NCBI RefSeq assembly: GCF_050947875.1 | Contig: NW_027460346.1 | Coordinates: 4,778,000-4,841,999 of the forward strand | Direction of reading: 5' to 3' | From: Dermacentor variabilis | Taxonomy: Eukaryota; Arthropoda; Arachnida; Ixodida; Ixodidae | Length of the DNA: 64,000 nucleotides | Shown here: one piece after another, positions 10,109-22,008 of the stretch | How positions within the stretch are numbered: position 1 is the first letter of the stretch | Layout: every line of letters starts with the position of its first letter | Notes under the pieces: model-generated | What the model saw: the letters and a program-made list of their open reading frames with translations, nothing else | Database searches by the model: none | What the model was told of the DNA's origin: nothing | Made by a program: the position numbers and the translations under genes

Positions 10109-12509
10109 CTTGGACGTTCATTTGTAAAGAGACGTGGTCCTTCCTGATTGTATATGCAGAGGTATTTGCAAGTCTGTCTTTTCTTTTATGCACAAAGAAA
10201 GAGAGAGAGAGACAAAAAAAAAAGCTTTAATTGGCATTTTTAAGAAGTTCACAATGCTCATATTTCTTAACTGGTGTGCTCACGCAAATTTTAAATAGCT
10301 TGGGCGAACGACAGATGTAGAAGTACTTGCTTAATAGCTCTATAAACGTATAGGCGATGCCACGAAATTTCACATGTGCAGAATTACACGAAAACCTCAA
10401 GTTTCCAAGTACGAAAAGTCTTTCTTTGCGTGGTGTCGTGAATGTGCAACCGAAGCGAATCCAGTTCTCGTTTTTTTTTTGTCTTTTTTTCTTTTTTTAA
10501 AGTGCGGGTGAGCGAGTGGGGCCGATGACCGCTCAAACGAAAGAACAAATATAACAACGACTCCCCTTTGGTGGACAGCACCGTGAGTTGTCGTTGTTAT
10601 AATCTGATGTCGGTCTTTGTCTTATTGCAGTTGCTTAGAATAGCAGTTTGACGGGTAATGAGGAAGTCATTTTCAACCCAACTACTCTCGCCCTCAAACT
10701 ACCGCTAGCAGAGCAATTTAGTATTGTTCTCATTCAATAGCTGCGCCTATACAATCGCCGAACACCTTTGCTCGGCGAGGGTGCAGCTGTGGAAAGGCTA
10801 TTGAATGACAACAGCAATTTCTTGGCAAAGTGTGGGAACTGTGATGACATTTCTTCTGGGTGTTGGCTTTAAGCACTCTCTTGTCTCCCCTTAGTACCAT
10901 ACTATCTCTCCTCTGCGCTGTTGCATGTGAGTACAAAAGTAAGCGCTGCACCTTTTGCACTACTTTTGCGGAGGGGGGGGGGGGAGGAGGTGGCTGACGC
11001 GTAGTTAGCCTTCCAGAGGGCATTGTGTCGATGGCCAGGGTGTTTCAGTGGGCATTGTGACGGCCAAAGAAGTCCAAAGAGTATTGTAGCGATGCCCACG
11101 AAGTTCTCGCTAAAAGGACTCGCACACGCCTTCCCCGCGTCCCTCTCATGTTCATTATGCACGCTCCCAAACCACCCACCGACGCGGCTGGCAAGGCAGT
11201 GACAGCAGCAGCAGCAGCATAATCGGAAAGGGTGAGGGAGGAGGCATAGAAAGCTTCGCTTTAAAATTTGGCAGAACGCCCCTGTGCACACTGTAACCTG
11301 CAATCCAGAGCGCTGGTGTTTGGACAAAATTCAATTTTATTCTACAAGGTATTTCTTTCCCGTATTCAGCATGTGCACCTGTCTCACCCATCTCGCGATG
11401 GGAGACGGGCGAGTCTCGCGCAGGTCTGCATATGTCAAGACATCGCGAACGTAATTGGCAGGTGGGCAATTGCGCGCGCACTTGAAAAGTGCCTCGCCAC
11501 TGTTCCGTGAACAAAGATGGGTCTGCAAATGCCCCGCCAATTTCTGGAATCTCGTTATATCTACAATGATTGGCTTAATGTCCTATTCATGCATGCAATA
11601 ATACTGTCTCCAATTTGGGAAGGGAAATATTTGAGTAAATAGCGCTGTTAGTCGGTGTTGTAAATACTGTATGCATTGCAAGTTGTACGTTGGTTCTCTA
11701 TACTTTCTCATATTATTCTCCCTTTCTTTTTGAGCACTCCGTTCTGGCAGCTGTTTGTAAGCCAGTAGAAATTTCCTTTACTATACAACTACAAACTTAA
11801 TAGTTTCTTTTTGTACAGCCAGCTTCGTAAATTGACGCAGGCGCGAAGCCATGAGCGTCTCGCACGGCTCTTTCTGCAGATGCTGCTTGAGCAAAACATT
11901 GTGGTGGGTGAGAAGGCTCAAGTTTGCCAACGAACCTACCTTGTTTATAAACGTGAGAGAAGTAGAACGAATTGAGGTTATTGATTCGGCGAAAAAAGGT
12001 CAGGTGGGGTCAAAGCTTCCCGAATTGGCGTATCTTTTTTCCGCGTATGGTTCGTCGCGCCCTTTTCTGCCTGTTTTGTCGTGCTTGAAAGAAACCTAGA
12101 CGACCGCACTGCATTGGAGCAATTGTGGCGCGTCCAGCTGCATGCTGTCACGTGGCCTATTTATTTTGCTGGATTCCTGGCGTCCCAAAAGCAAGAGCTG
12201 CACTAGTTCTGCCTTGCTGAAAACATTTTGAACATTTTTCTTTTGGTTAAATATTCAATACTAGAAAAAGTAGCAACAGCAACAGGTTTTTCGCAGGATA
12301 TATTTAAAATAGTTCATCAAAACAGACAGTGAAACGGAGGGGGACTCTCTTCAGGAGTTTTGTCGGCATTGAAAGCCCGACATGTCTCGGTGGGAAGGGA
12401 ATAGGGTAGGGGAGGGCCCACTTCTGGATCCGCCACTGGTTTGTAGTGCCGTGGGACACGCTGTCTCTTCGTACAACTGTATGTTTGTGAATGTAATAAA
12501 AATAAACAA
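9831..12509. other. Gene-free interior of the 10.77-kb element
   Basis: I see microsatellites (TA run at 10056-10106, GA run near 10199-10212), a G run at 10973-10984 and CAG triplets near 11205-11218. No frame has recognisable domains; overlapping frames at 10900-11540 on both strands look like GC-composition effects. Confidence 0.4.
10056..10106. repeat. (TA)n microsatellite
   Basis: About 25 uninterrupted TA units. The tyrosine/isoleucine frames across it are artefacts. Confidence 0.95.
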
Positions 12510-12690
12510 AAACACCCTTGCACCCACCCCCAATATTCTTAGTCAGTGCACCCTTTCGGTGGGTAAAAGGGTGTTATGGCATCTAGAACTACCCTATGCT
12601 TCGCAAAAAGTCATGGTGATGGGATGTTTCTTGAATGAAAACACCCTTCAAGGGTGTTATGACTCGCAATTATCACCATCAAGGGTGTAA
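12510..12690. repeat. Right subterminal ACACCCTT/AAGGGTGT cluster
   Basis: ACACCCTTGCACCC, GCACCCTTTCGGTGGGT, AAAGGGTGTTATG, ACACCCTTCAAGGGTGTTATG and AAGGGTGTAAATT recur in both orientations, mirroring 1950-2190. Confidence 0.6.
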
Positions 12691-12704
12691 ATTATTTTAC
12701 TGTG
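12683..12704 (-). repeat. Right terminal inverted repeat of the 10.77-kb element
   Basis: This is the inverted partner of 1935-1956, followed by TA and the resumption of Ruka sequence. Confidence 0.85.
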
Positions 12705-12706
12705 TA

Positions 12707-12765
12707 CGGCGTGCCTCATAATCAGAAAGTGGGTTTGGCACGTAAAACCCCAAATATTATTATTA
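12707..12765 (+). mobile_element. Ruka-type SINE, 3' part
   Basis: CGGCGTGCCTCATAATCAG, AAAGTGGGTTTGGCACG and TAAAACCCC continue exactly where the copy at 1934 stopped. It ends in an AAATATTATTATTATT tail. Confidence 0.9.
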
Positions 12766-14370
12766 TTCTCTCTTGCAAGTTTACGCGTCCTTATGGGGAA
12801 TGATAGGCACTACTCACATTTGTAGAAGTAAAGGACCCTTCGACCCCTCATTTGCATAGAAAAGTTACCTACGGTTGGCCCCCCCCCCCCCTCCCGAAAG
12901 AAAAATCATGGGTACGTGCCTGATTTTGGGGCAATTAATGCTGGCATACGTACAGTCACCTGAAATATGAGCTCCGACACAGTGCCCCTGGTGGAATTGG
13001 CCCCTGGTGTACAGAGCTACATTGAACCACGAAATGCTGGTTTGATAAATACCAGTAAATGGAAAGTCTTTAGCTATTGAATTTCTCTATGTCGGCGCCG
13101 CTGTGCAGCCCTTGGGGCCCTTTCTACCACGAGTACTAAGTTTCAGTTAGTATTTAAAGTAACCGCTCATAATTATTATTTTTTTTCGGTGAGCTTCTTC
13201 AACGTCTTACCACTGTTCTAAAGTCATCGGTTAGCTTCAGACGCGCCTGCATGTATTTCGAATACCAAGAATGTTTTGACGAATTCAATAACGAGCGTTA
13301 TCTTCTCAGATTGCGTGCGTGAATCGAATACGAGCGTACATTCTCGATTGCAAATGAGCGCCCTAATTTGGCTGCAATGTACGAACATTCCAATCTTATG
13401 AACGGATGCCGTAATCCGTACGTACATCAGATTCAGAGAAAGCAATAATTTGCGCGGAGAGATAGTTGTACTTTGTGTGTTGTTATTTTTGTTTCAGTGC
13501 AAGCTCGCCCTATAATTCGTTGGATTCGTGACTCTCTCGTTTGAAACTGTCGTATTGTTCGCATCACTACACTGTGACGGTATAGGCGTGCTACATTTTC
13601 ATTGAGCCAATACTGGGAAATAGATTAGGACATCTTTTTTGCGTGTGCGTTTACACATTTAACACAGCAATTTATTATGAGTAATTTACTTACTAATTTA
13701 GGAGCTTGTAAAAGACAGCAACCTTGTATTAACAAGAGGTCTTGAGAATAACGAAAATTTAAATGCCTATAGGTCGGCTTTCACCTCATCGCAGAGAAAG
13801 AAATTTCAGTAAAATCATCCGTATGAAAATTAAACCTCTATCCACTTGAAAACGTTTCATCTGAGTTGCCACTTTGCACGTTGATACCGACTTGAAGGTG
13901 GTTCGTATCGTTAGACACGGGTGGCCCACGATACGAACGATAAATCAAGGGAGCCTAAAGCAGCGTTGTTCTTAGTGCCGACAAGAGCAGCAACGCACAC
14001 CACTTCTGGCCGAGTGACACTTTTCGGTACAATTCTTCAAGCGCGATTACACTCAAGTTGTGGGCTAAGGAATGTTTACCAAAGATGCAGTAATATGATA
14101 ATATCGCTCATGTCTATAGCGCGATACCTGAAAAAATAAGAGACAACATTTTTTTGGAACTGTGATCACACAACGTGATTATGACCGCAAACCCTCGAGG
14201 AGATGAGCGCAACAAGCTGCGAATGAACCCTGCGGAAATTACGACGTCAGGATTTCTGTGCAGGCGCTTGCGGAGCTTGTCATCGCATACGTGTTGCATC
14301 AAGCTCTGTCACTGGATCTGAAGTGGAAGGTTCCGCGGCTGCTTCATTTTCTCTTTGAGCGAAATTAGTT
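12766..14370. other. Anonymous stretch
   Basis: No supported gene. There is a C run near 12880 and short frames only. Confidence 0.4.
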
Positions 14371-14374
14371 TTAA

Positions 14375-15858
14375 AGGGCCCCTGAAATGGTTAGGACAAA
14401 TTTTGTAGACGCGTAGGGTGCAGCTTAAGTAGAACATTCGCACCACAATTTAAGTGAAGCGTTAGGTATTAATGGAGCTAAGAAGCGATTAAAAGTTACC
14501 CTCCTCCCTAGCCATGCTTTTCCTCCTCAACTCGTTCGTCGAGCTAGCGGGGCTAAGCTCCGCCTTCACTGGTATAGCGTCACGATGCGACGTCACATCT
14601 TCCACTTCCGGTTGTTTTGGTGCCCGCCCCCGCCCGCGCGAGACCTCTCCGCTAGCCGCTTGGCCGTCGACCCAAGCGAGAGCTATCGAAGCAGCGTGCG
14701 TTGCGAGCATTCTGTCGTAGCGCCGAACGTGTTTTGTATTCCGGTAACCACAGGCAAGCTGGTCATTTCGGCAAATGACTGGAAGCATGAACTCAAGCTG
14801 ATGAAGGAACGTTAGCGTAGACGTACGTGAGCGGCCTGATCGGTCCGCACGGTCCATACACTTGTTGGCGCAGCGCTTAACCAGCCAAACAAAGCGCTAA
14901 CATTGCTCTAACCAAGTGTAAAACATTTTAAACATACATAAAAACGTGTTGATGATTACACTCCTGCGGAAAATACACACCAGCAGCAAAGAAGAATACA
15001 CTTCGTTGCTGCTACTGTGTATGGTTGAGCTTTGTGCCACCAGGTGGCTGCACCGTGCAGACCATTCACCTTTGCCCTTCTGCTCATCTCATGGCTGATC
15101 CCGTTACGGCACAGTTAAGCGGCCAGACTCTGTCCCCTTGCTCTTGCGTTTGCCCTAATACCGGACTCGCGAAACGCTACTGCGTTAGTAATCTTCCGGT
15201 GTAAAGTGGACGGCCACAAACGCGCAAATCCTGGCGCCGATCGGATTGCGGCAGCCCGATGCGCAGCAGCCAGTTCGCTCGTACGCTGCCTTGCAGTGGG
15301 ACACGATGTCGCAGCTTGATACATTGCCAGTCGCTACGTTTGCAGTCCACAAGGCAACAAAGTCGAATCATAGTGCTCGCGAAAAGACTGAGACGGACTC
15401 TGACCGCGGAGCTCTCGTCAAAATGGTGTACGTTGTAACACAAGCAGACGACACTTGCTGTGTGCCGGAAGTGCTTAAGTGTACTGAAAAATTATTCTTG
15501 TGCATTCTCTTTACGTTACTTTCTTTTCATAAAAACAAATTAACTAACATTCCAACTATTACGAAGATCATTAGTTTACCATAAAGTTGGAAAAATTATC
15601 GATCACGCGCCCTTGTCAGCCAATCAGATAGCTCGCCCCACTGACGTCGTATGGGTGATTTCGGTCATATGGGTAGGGGCGGCTTAAAATTCCGCCGAGC
15701 AGTGTGCTGCGATCGGCAGCGATGTGCATTTTTAAAACCTTATTATAAATTACACGCTTTACTTGGGGCACTTAGATGTGTCAATCAATAATCAGAAGGA
15801 CCTACTCTAACGACTCTGTACGTTTGTAGAAAATCGTTAAAACCGTTTCAGGGTCCCT
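14375..15858. mobile_element. 1.48-kb TIR element with TTAA target duplication
   Basis: The left end AGGGCCCCTGAAATGGTT and the inverted right end AGGGACCCTGAAACGGTTTT match over about 18 bp, and both are flanked by TTAA (14371-14374, 15859-15862). TTAA duplication is the hallmark of piggyBac-type insertion. No transposase frame is present; the GC-rich middle (14560-14720) has only short frames. It is likely a non-autonomous element. Confidence 0.7.
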
Positions 15859-15997
15859 TTAAACATCACGCTCAATAACGCTTTCCTTGCGTTTGCCTTC
15901 CCTTACGTTAAACTGTAAATGTTTTGAAGGGGCGCACACCAAAACGCCCCGCAAAGCTGCTTCCGTTTATGTGCGTATAAGGCGACAGACGCTATTC

Positions 15998-16123
15998 TAA
16001 ATCTCTTTCTTCTCCAGACAAATATAGGTGCTCTGGCTGCCTCACAAAATTACGAAACTCTAAATCTCTTTCTTCTCCAGACAAATATAGGTGTTCTGGC
16101 TGCCTCACAAAATTACGAAACTC
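15998..16123. repeat. 63-bp tandem duplication
   Basis: Two adjacent 63-bp units (15998-16060, 16061-16123) beginning TAAATCTCTTTCTTCTCCAG differ at one base (GTGCTC versus GTGTTC). This is a recent local duplication. Confidence 0.95.
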
Positions 16124-16924
16124 TGTCTACCAAAACGCAAATGTGAGCCAAGTGGACGCGCGCTGGTTGCGTCGGGTAGGTTCAAACCGCTATTAATTTC
16201 GAGGTGCTGCAAACGCAAGGCGCGCTGCCGCGAGCTTTCACGCGCCAGCAAGCGTACCTAGAGTCTGGCCTTAAGCGTTTGCAGCGTTCGTCCTTGCGCA
16301 ACAATGCGCAAATGGGGTATGCTAGCTCATATACGAATTGTATTACTCTCTGCAAGCACCTATACGTTCCCAAACCTTGCAGCCTTGGCTCTACTGAACG
16401 CCGCAGCACACTTGAATGAAAGTTTTTTTTTAATATATATCTAGAGTGAGACGCCGCCCGCGTTGGAGCCCCGTACCAGCTTTATATCTAGGTCGTCGGT
16501 GCGAACACGCAGTCGGACGGCTGCGTCGGTGGCGCATCATGCACAACAAAGGTTTCGGCGCTGTAAATTTTGGAGCGCTTACTTGAATGCTTGGGCTTCG
16601 TTTGATTTGCAGTGCATTTTTTCTCAACAGTTCCTTCACATTTCCTTAGCCGAGAAAAGCGGCAAACGTCCTTCTGAATGTGCTCACCGGCGCCGCGTCG
16701 CCTGCTTGGCGTCTAGTTGGCGTTTGCTCCACACCGTCATCGCCTACCGTACAAGGGCGGAGTAGAAAATTATAATGCAATGAATCATTAGGCTTTTAAA
16801 TCGTTCAACATCGTCAACGCATCATTAGCGCTAATGCTACATGTGCTTCCGTCTGCAAGGTGGAATTCAAACCTCTTTTATACCTCGGTATCGTCTGTGC
16901 AGGCCTAACAGCGTGAAAAGAAAG
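16124..16924. other. Anonymous stretch before the gypsy relic
   Basis: No recognisable gene or terminal repeat. I could not find a 5' LTR for the gypsy relic here. Confidence 0.35.
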
Positions 16925-19900
16925 AGCTGATCTCAATCGGCGCGGGAATCTGCCCGGCAAGAATTACAGTTGATGACCGGACCTATACCTGCCACTGTCG
17001 CCCATCAACAGCGCACGCGAGCAGGAATTCTCGCAATACGGCGCAATCATCGATCTGAGGTCGAAGTAGATAACGTTGTCTACAGACCAAGCGATACCGA
17101 AGGAGAGGCCTTCCAGTCAGCGTGCCCTGAGAGTAGTTGAGGACCATGTCACCCTCCCGCCTCACTCCGGCATTATCATTTCCGTCGGCAGTGAAACAGC
17201 CGCAGACGTAGAAGGGGTCATTAAGGGCGACCGACGTCAACTGCTCGACCGTAAAATTTGCATCGCAAGAGGGATCGCTCGAGTGCACCCAAGGAAAGCG
17301 AAAGTGGTGCTGACAAACTTCAGCCAAGAGTACAAGCACATCAACAAGGGCAGGACGATCGAATGCATCAAGGAAATTGTGAAAACTAGCAATGCGTCTG
17401 TCTTCTCGGATTCTGCCGCATCTACCCCCACGACCATAGTTCCCGAACCAGACTTCGAAATAAATCCGAGTCTCCCTATTAGTAAGCAGCAAAATCTCAG
17501 AAGCTTTCTCCGACGATACAAATACAGCTTTCCGACGTCATCCAGGATTCGACAAACACCAATTGCAAAGCATCGCATAATAACCGAAGAGGGCGCTCGA
17601 CCACACCGCCAGAGCCCTTACCCAGATTCAACAAGAAAACGTGAGGCTATTAGCCAACAAGTCGACGAAATGCTGCGCGACGACATCAACTAGGAATCGA
17701 AAAGCCCGTGGGTATCTCCTGTGGTCTTAGTGAACAAAAATGACAAAATTGAACGTTTTTCCGTCGATTATCGTCGACTGAAGAAGATCGCAAAGGAGGA
17801 CGAGTATAGCCGCTCCCACGGATAGACTACGCATTGGATGGGCTCTGCATCGCAAAATACTTCTCGTCGATGGATCTCAAGACTGGCTACTGGCAAACAC
17901 AAGTCAACGACAGGGATCGCGACAAAAACCACCTTCATCACGCCAGACGGCCTCTATGAGTTCAAGGTCTTGCCGTTCGGCCTGTGCTCGGCGCCTGCAA
18001 CGTTTCAGCGCGCGATGGTCACGGTGTTAGCAGGGTGCGAGTGGCATACGTGTCCTGTGTACTCGGATGACGTCGTCTTCTTCATCGGGAATTTCGACGA
18101 TCACTTTAGGGGCTTGCGACAGTACTAGAGCTCATCACGTTATCAGGGGTCACTCTGAAGCCAGAAAAGTTCCGCTTCACTTACGATGAGCTTTTGTTCC
18201 TCGGCCGCGTCATCAGCAAGTTTGGAGTCCGCCCCGACCCGCAGAAGACAGCTGTCACCGCGAAGTTCCAGCAGCCCAGCGACGAGAAGGCAGTGCGTAG
18301 ATTCCTTGGTATGTGTGCCTACTACAGGCGCGTTGTCAAGGACTTACACCCGCGTCGCTGAGCCGCTGACACATCTAACATATTTGATGTCGAGTTGAAG
18401 TGGGAAACGACGCATGCAGTTTCCACCGGTACGTGCACACTTGGACGAGGACGCCGATACCAAAGTACACACTGACGCCAGAAGCTTAGGCCTCCGTGCC
18501 GTCCTAGTCCAGAGGAATGAGTGATAGCTTATGCTAGGCGGTCGCTTTGAAAAGCGGAAGGCAATTATTTTACGACCGGAAAGTCATGCATCGCCATATC
18601 ATTTTAGCTACAGCAAAATTCCGGCCTTGCCTATATGGCAGGCTATTCAATGTCGTCAGTGATGATCACGCGTTGTGTTGGCTAGCGAATTTAAATGGCA
18701 CTTCAGGACGCCTGGCGCAATGGAGCCTCGAACTGCAAGAATCTGACATCACTGTAACCTACAAGCTCGGACGGAAACACCCGCCGTGGTTGCTCAGTGG
18801 CTATGGTGTTGGGCTGCTGAGCACGAGGTCGCGGGATCAAATCCCGGCCACAGCGGCCGCATATCGATGGGGGCAAAATGCGAAAACACCCGTGTACTTA
18901 GATTTAGGTGCACGTTAAAGAACCCCAGGTGGTCGAAATTTCCGGAGTCCTCCACTACGGCGTGCCTCATAATCAGAAAGTGGTTTTGGCACGTAAAACC
19001 CCATAATTTAATTTTAAATCGGACGGAAACACTAGGATGCCGACTGCCAATCACGCGACCCCATTCACCCGCCGACCTAGGATGACGGCGCTTTCATTGA
19101 AATAATAAGCACGGAAGACTTCACTGAACAGCAACGAGCAGACCCTGAGCTAAAAGGCCTCGTCGAGAATTTGGAAAGGAATTCCGCAGTTGTGGAAGGG
19201 AACACTGACGTTGTCCCTCGGGCATTTAGGCAAGGATTGTCTTCGTTTTCGCTTCAAAAGAACCTACCCGTAAAAAAGACTGTGAGCGAAGCAAGACACT
19301 ACCGACAAGGCCAGCGGGATTGCTACAACTGATCGAGCCTTCTTGCCGACCATTTCAGGAGATTACGATGGATTTGTTGGCATCTTTTCGGACGTCTACA
19401 TTCGGAAGGAAGTGGATCGTCGTGTCGACAGGCTACCTCGCCCGCTTCGCTGAAACTAAAGTTCCGCCGAAACGTAGCGCAGCCGAAGTGGAAAATTTCA
19501 TCGTCGACAACACCCTGCTGCGACATGGTGCTCCAGCAGTCCTCATCACCGATAGAGCAACGGCCTTTACAGCATAGCTCACCCAAGCCATTCTGCAATA
19601 CAGCCAGCCAAACCGCAGGAGGTCAACTGCCTATCACCCGTAGATGAATGGTCCTATAGTGCGCATGAACAAAACTGCGGTGCAAGAAACAACAATGATC
19701 ACGCCGCTCAAGCTTGTTTAAGGCAGGAAGCCTACGACGACTCTCAACACCATGTTGCCGCCCGTCACCGAAGATGAAACTGTAGACGTCATAGCCAATC
19801 TCCTGCGCGCCGAAGAAGCCCGACAGCTCTCCCGCTTGCGCACCAAGAACCAGCAGAGGACTGACAGCTGGCGCTGGAATCTTCGACGACGCTACGTGGC

Positions 19901-20105
19901 ATACCAACCCGTCGACCGTGTTTGGGTTTGGACCTGTAGACGCCGATGAGGACTTAGCAAGAAGCGTTTACGCGTCTTGCTTAGTACTCATACGCATTGG
20001 CGCACTGTACTAAGATGTCGTGCAAAACAGCATTTCGGAAATCACAGCGCCGCCACTCACAACCTGAAATAGGCCATATTGTGCGACTTAAGCCGGTCTA
20101 CCAGT
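16925..20105 (+). pseudogene. pol: Decayed Ty3/gypsy pol (protease end, RT, RNase H, integrase)
   Basis: In order: a protease C-terminal end with GAIIDLRS (near 17041); an RT linker and finger frame (17076-17693); RT palm with VDYRRLKKI, FKVLPFGLCSAPATFQR and YSDDVVFF (YxDD-type); thumb with EKFRFTYDELLFLGRVIS; RNase H with VHTDA and the HALCWL block; then integrase. Most of the integrase HHCC zinc finger is deleted between NLPVKK and DCERSKTLPT. The core keeps the first two acidic residues (TMDLL, TDRATAF), but the position of the catalytic Glu reads NGPIVRMNK, where relatives have NGLTER. Stops and frameshifts are numerous. A Ruka SINE sits at 18781. No gag and no LTR were found on either side, so this is a truncated, dead copy. 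Confidence 0.85.
18781..19018 (+). mobile_element. Full-length Ruka-type SINE with 14-bp target duplication
   Basis: A complete head-to-tail copy, from CCGCCGTGGTTGCTCAGTGG to TAAAACCCCATAATTTAATT. The gypsy sequence TCGGACGGAAACAC occurs immediately before (18767-18780) and immediately after (19019-19032), a perfect 14-bp target duplication. It fixes the SINE boundaries and shows insertion into the RNase H-integrase linker. Confidence 0.95.
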
Positions 20106-20159
20106 GCTAACTAGCTTTGGGACTATGCACTGCTGAACTTCTTTGCTGCATTGCATTGC

Positions 20160-22008
20160 TGCACTGCTGAAGTGGACGTGGAGGAGCCCGAATGACGAGA
20201 CTAGAAATGAAATGGACTTTATACTCTGCGCTAACCCTGGCATCACGCAAGATGTGGACGTGCTCGGCAAGGTGCGCTGCAGTGACCGTAGGATGGTAAG
20301 AAGTCGAATTAGCCTAGATTTGAGGAGGGAACGGAAGAAACTGTACATATGAAGCCGATCAATGAGTTAGCGGTAAGAGGGAAAATAGAGGTATTCCGGA
20401 TCAGACTACCGAACAGGTATTCGGCTTTAACTCAGGAAGAGGAACTTAGTGTTGAAACAATTAACGTCAATCTTATGGGCATCATTAAGGAGTGTGCAAT
20501 AGAAGTCCGTGGTAACTCCTTTAGACAGGATACCAGTCAGCTATTGCAGGAGACGAAATACCTGAGCAAGAAACGCCAGTGTATGAAAGCCTCTAAACCT
20601 ATAGCTAGAATAGAACTGGCAGAACTTTCGAAGTTAATCAACAAGCGTAAGACAGCTGACATAATTAAGCATAATAAGGATAGAATTGAACATGCTCTCA
20701 GGAACGGCGAATACCTAAAAGCAGTGAAGAAGAAACTAGGAATTGGCAAGAATCAGACGTATGCGCTAAGAGACAAAGCCGGCAATATCATTACTAATAT
20801 GGATGAGATAATTCAAGTGGCTGAGGTGTTCTATAGAGATTTATACAGTACCAGTGGCGCCCACGACGATATTGGAAGAGAGAATAGTCTAGAGGAACTT
20901 GAAATTCCACAAGTAACGCCGGAGGAAGTAACGAAAGCCTTGGTAGCTATGCAAAGGGGGAAGGATGCTGGGGAGGATCCGGTAACAGCAGATTTGTTGA
21001 AGGATGGCGGGCAGATTGTTTTAGAAAAACTGGCCACCCTACATACGCAATGCCTCATGACCTCGAGCGTACCGTAGCCAGCGTAGTCCTCCATAAAAAA
21101 GCAACAAAATCCCAATAAAGAAAGGCGTCAGGCAGAGAGAGACGATCGCTCCAATGCTATTCACGGCGTGTTTACAGGAGGCATTCAGAGACCTGGATTG
21201 GGAAGAATTGGGGATAAAAGTTAATGGTTAATTTTTTAGTAACTTGCGATTCGCTGATGCTATTGCCTTGCTTAGTAACACAGGGGACAAACTGAAATGC
21301 ATGCTCACTGACCTGGAGAGTCAAAGCAGAAGGGTGGGTCTAAAAATTAATCTGCAGAAAACTAAAGTAATGTTTAACAGTCTCGGAAGAGAACAGCAAT
21401 TTGCAATAGGAAGCGAGGCACTGGAAGTGGTAAGGGAATACATCTACTTAGGGCAGGTAGTGACCGCGGATGCGTATCATGAGACTGAAATAATCAGAAG
21501 AATAAGAATGGGCTGGGATGCGTGTGGCAGGCATTCTCAGATCATGAACAGAAGGTTGCCATTATACCTCAAGAGAAAAGTGTATAACAGCTGTGTCTTA
21601 CCAGTACTCATGTACGGGGCAGAAACCTGGAGGCTTACGAAAAGGGTTCTACTTGAATTGAGGACGACGCAACGAGCTATGGAAAGAAGAATGATGGGTG
21701 TAACTTTAAAGGTGAGGGAACAAACGCGAGTTAATGACATCTTTGATGAAATCAAGGAAAAGAAATGGGCATGGGCACGACATGTAATGAGGAGGGAAGA
21801 TAACCGATGGTCATAATGGGGTTACGGACTGGATTCCAAGGGAAGGGAAACGTAGCAGGGGGCGGCAGAAAGTTAGGTGGGCGGATGAGATCAAGAAGTT
21901 TGCAGGAAAGACATGGCCACAATTAGTACATGACCGGCGCAGTTGGAGAAGCATGGGAGAGGCATTTGCCCTGCAGTAGGCGTAACCAGGCTGATGATGA
22001 TGATGATC
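20160..22008 (+). pseudogene. RTE-type LINE, 5'-truncated and internally deleted
   Basis: It starts in the end of the APE endonuclease (KWTWRSPNDETRNEMDF near 20169), continues through the pre-RT linker and RT fingers (20349-21077, with TPEEVTKALVAMQRGKDAGED), then loses the RT centre at about 21080-21120. Beyond, KKGVRQRETIAPMLFTACL and LRFADAIALLS are seen; the catalytic FADD motif is FADA. The thumb and C-terminal part (21244-21816) includes YIYLGQVV, MYGAETW and the WARHVMRREDNRW block. The 3' end carries a (TGATGA)n tail at about 21991-22008, as in RTE/BovB elements. The 5' junction with the gypsy relic lies between 20105 and 20160. Confidence 0.85.

Larger units (their letters stand above)
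1935..12704. mobile_element. 10.77-kb terminal-inverted-repeat DNA element inserted in a Ruka SINE
   Basis: The left end reads CACTGTAAAATAATTTACAC. The reverse complement of the right end reads CACAGTAAAATAATTTACAC, and both continue CCC. Both ends abut the dinucleotide TA, which occurs once at the equivalent position in uninterrupted Ruka copies (CACTACGGCG). This gives a TA target duplication at 1933-1934 and 12705-12706. The subterminal 200-250 bp at both ends are rich in ACACCCTT/AAGGGTGT words. A TA target with TIRs suits the Tc1/mariner-like supergroup, but I recognise no transposase. The interior holds several nested elements and exon-like blocks. Alternatively, a short TA MITE may have grown by nested insertion. 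Confidence 0.8.

Noticed and set aside
10042..10230. Frames rich in YIYIYI on both strands
   Set aside because: They are translations of a TA microsatellite.
11100..11540. Overlapping frames of 119-141 aa on the minus strand
   Set aside because: Several frames are open together in GC-rich DNA with CAG repeats and a G run; no domain.
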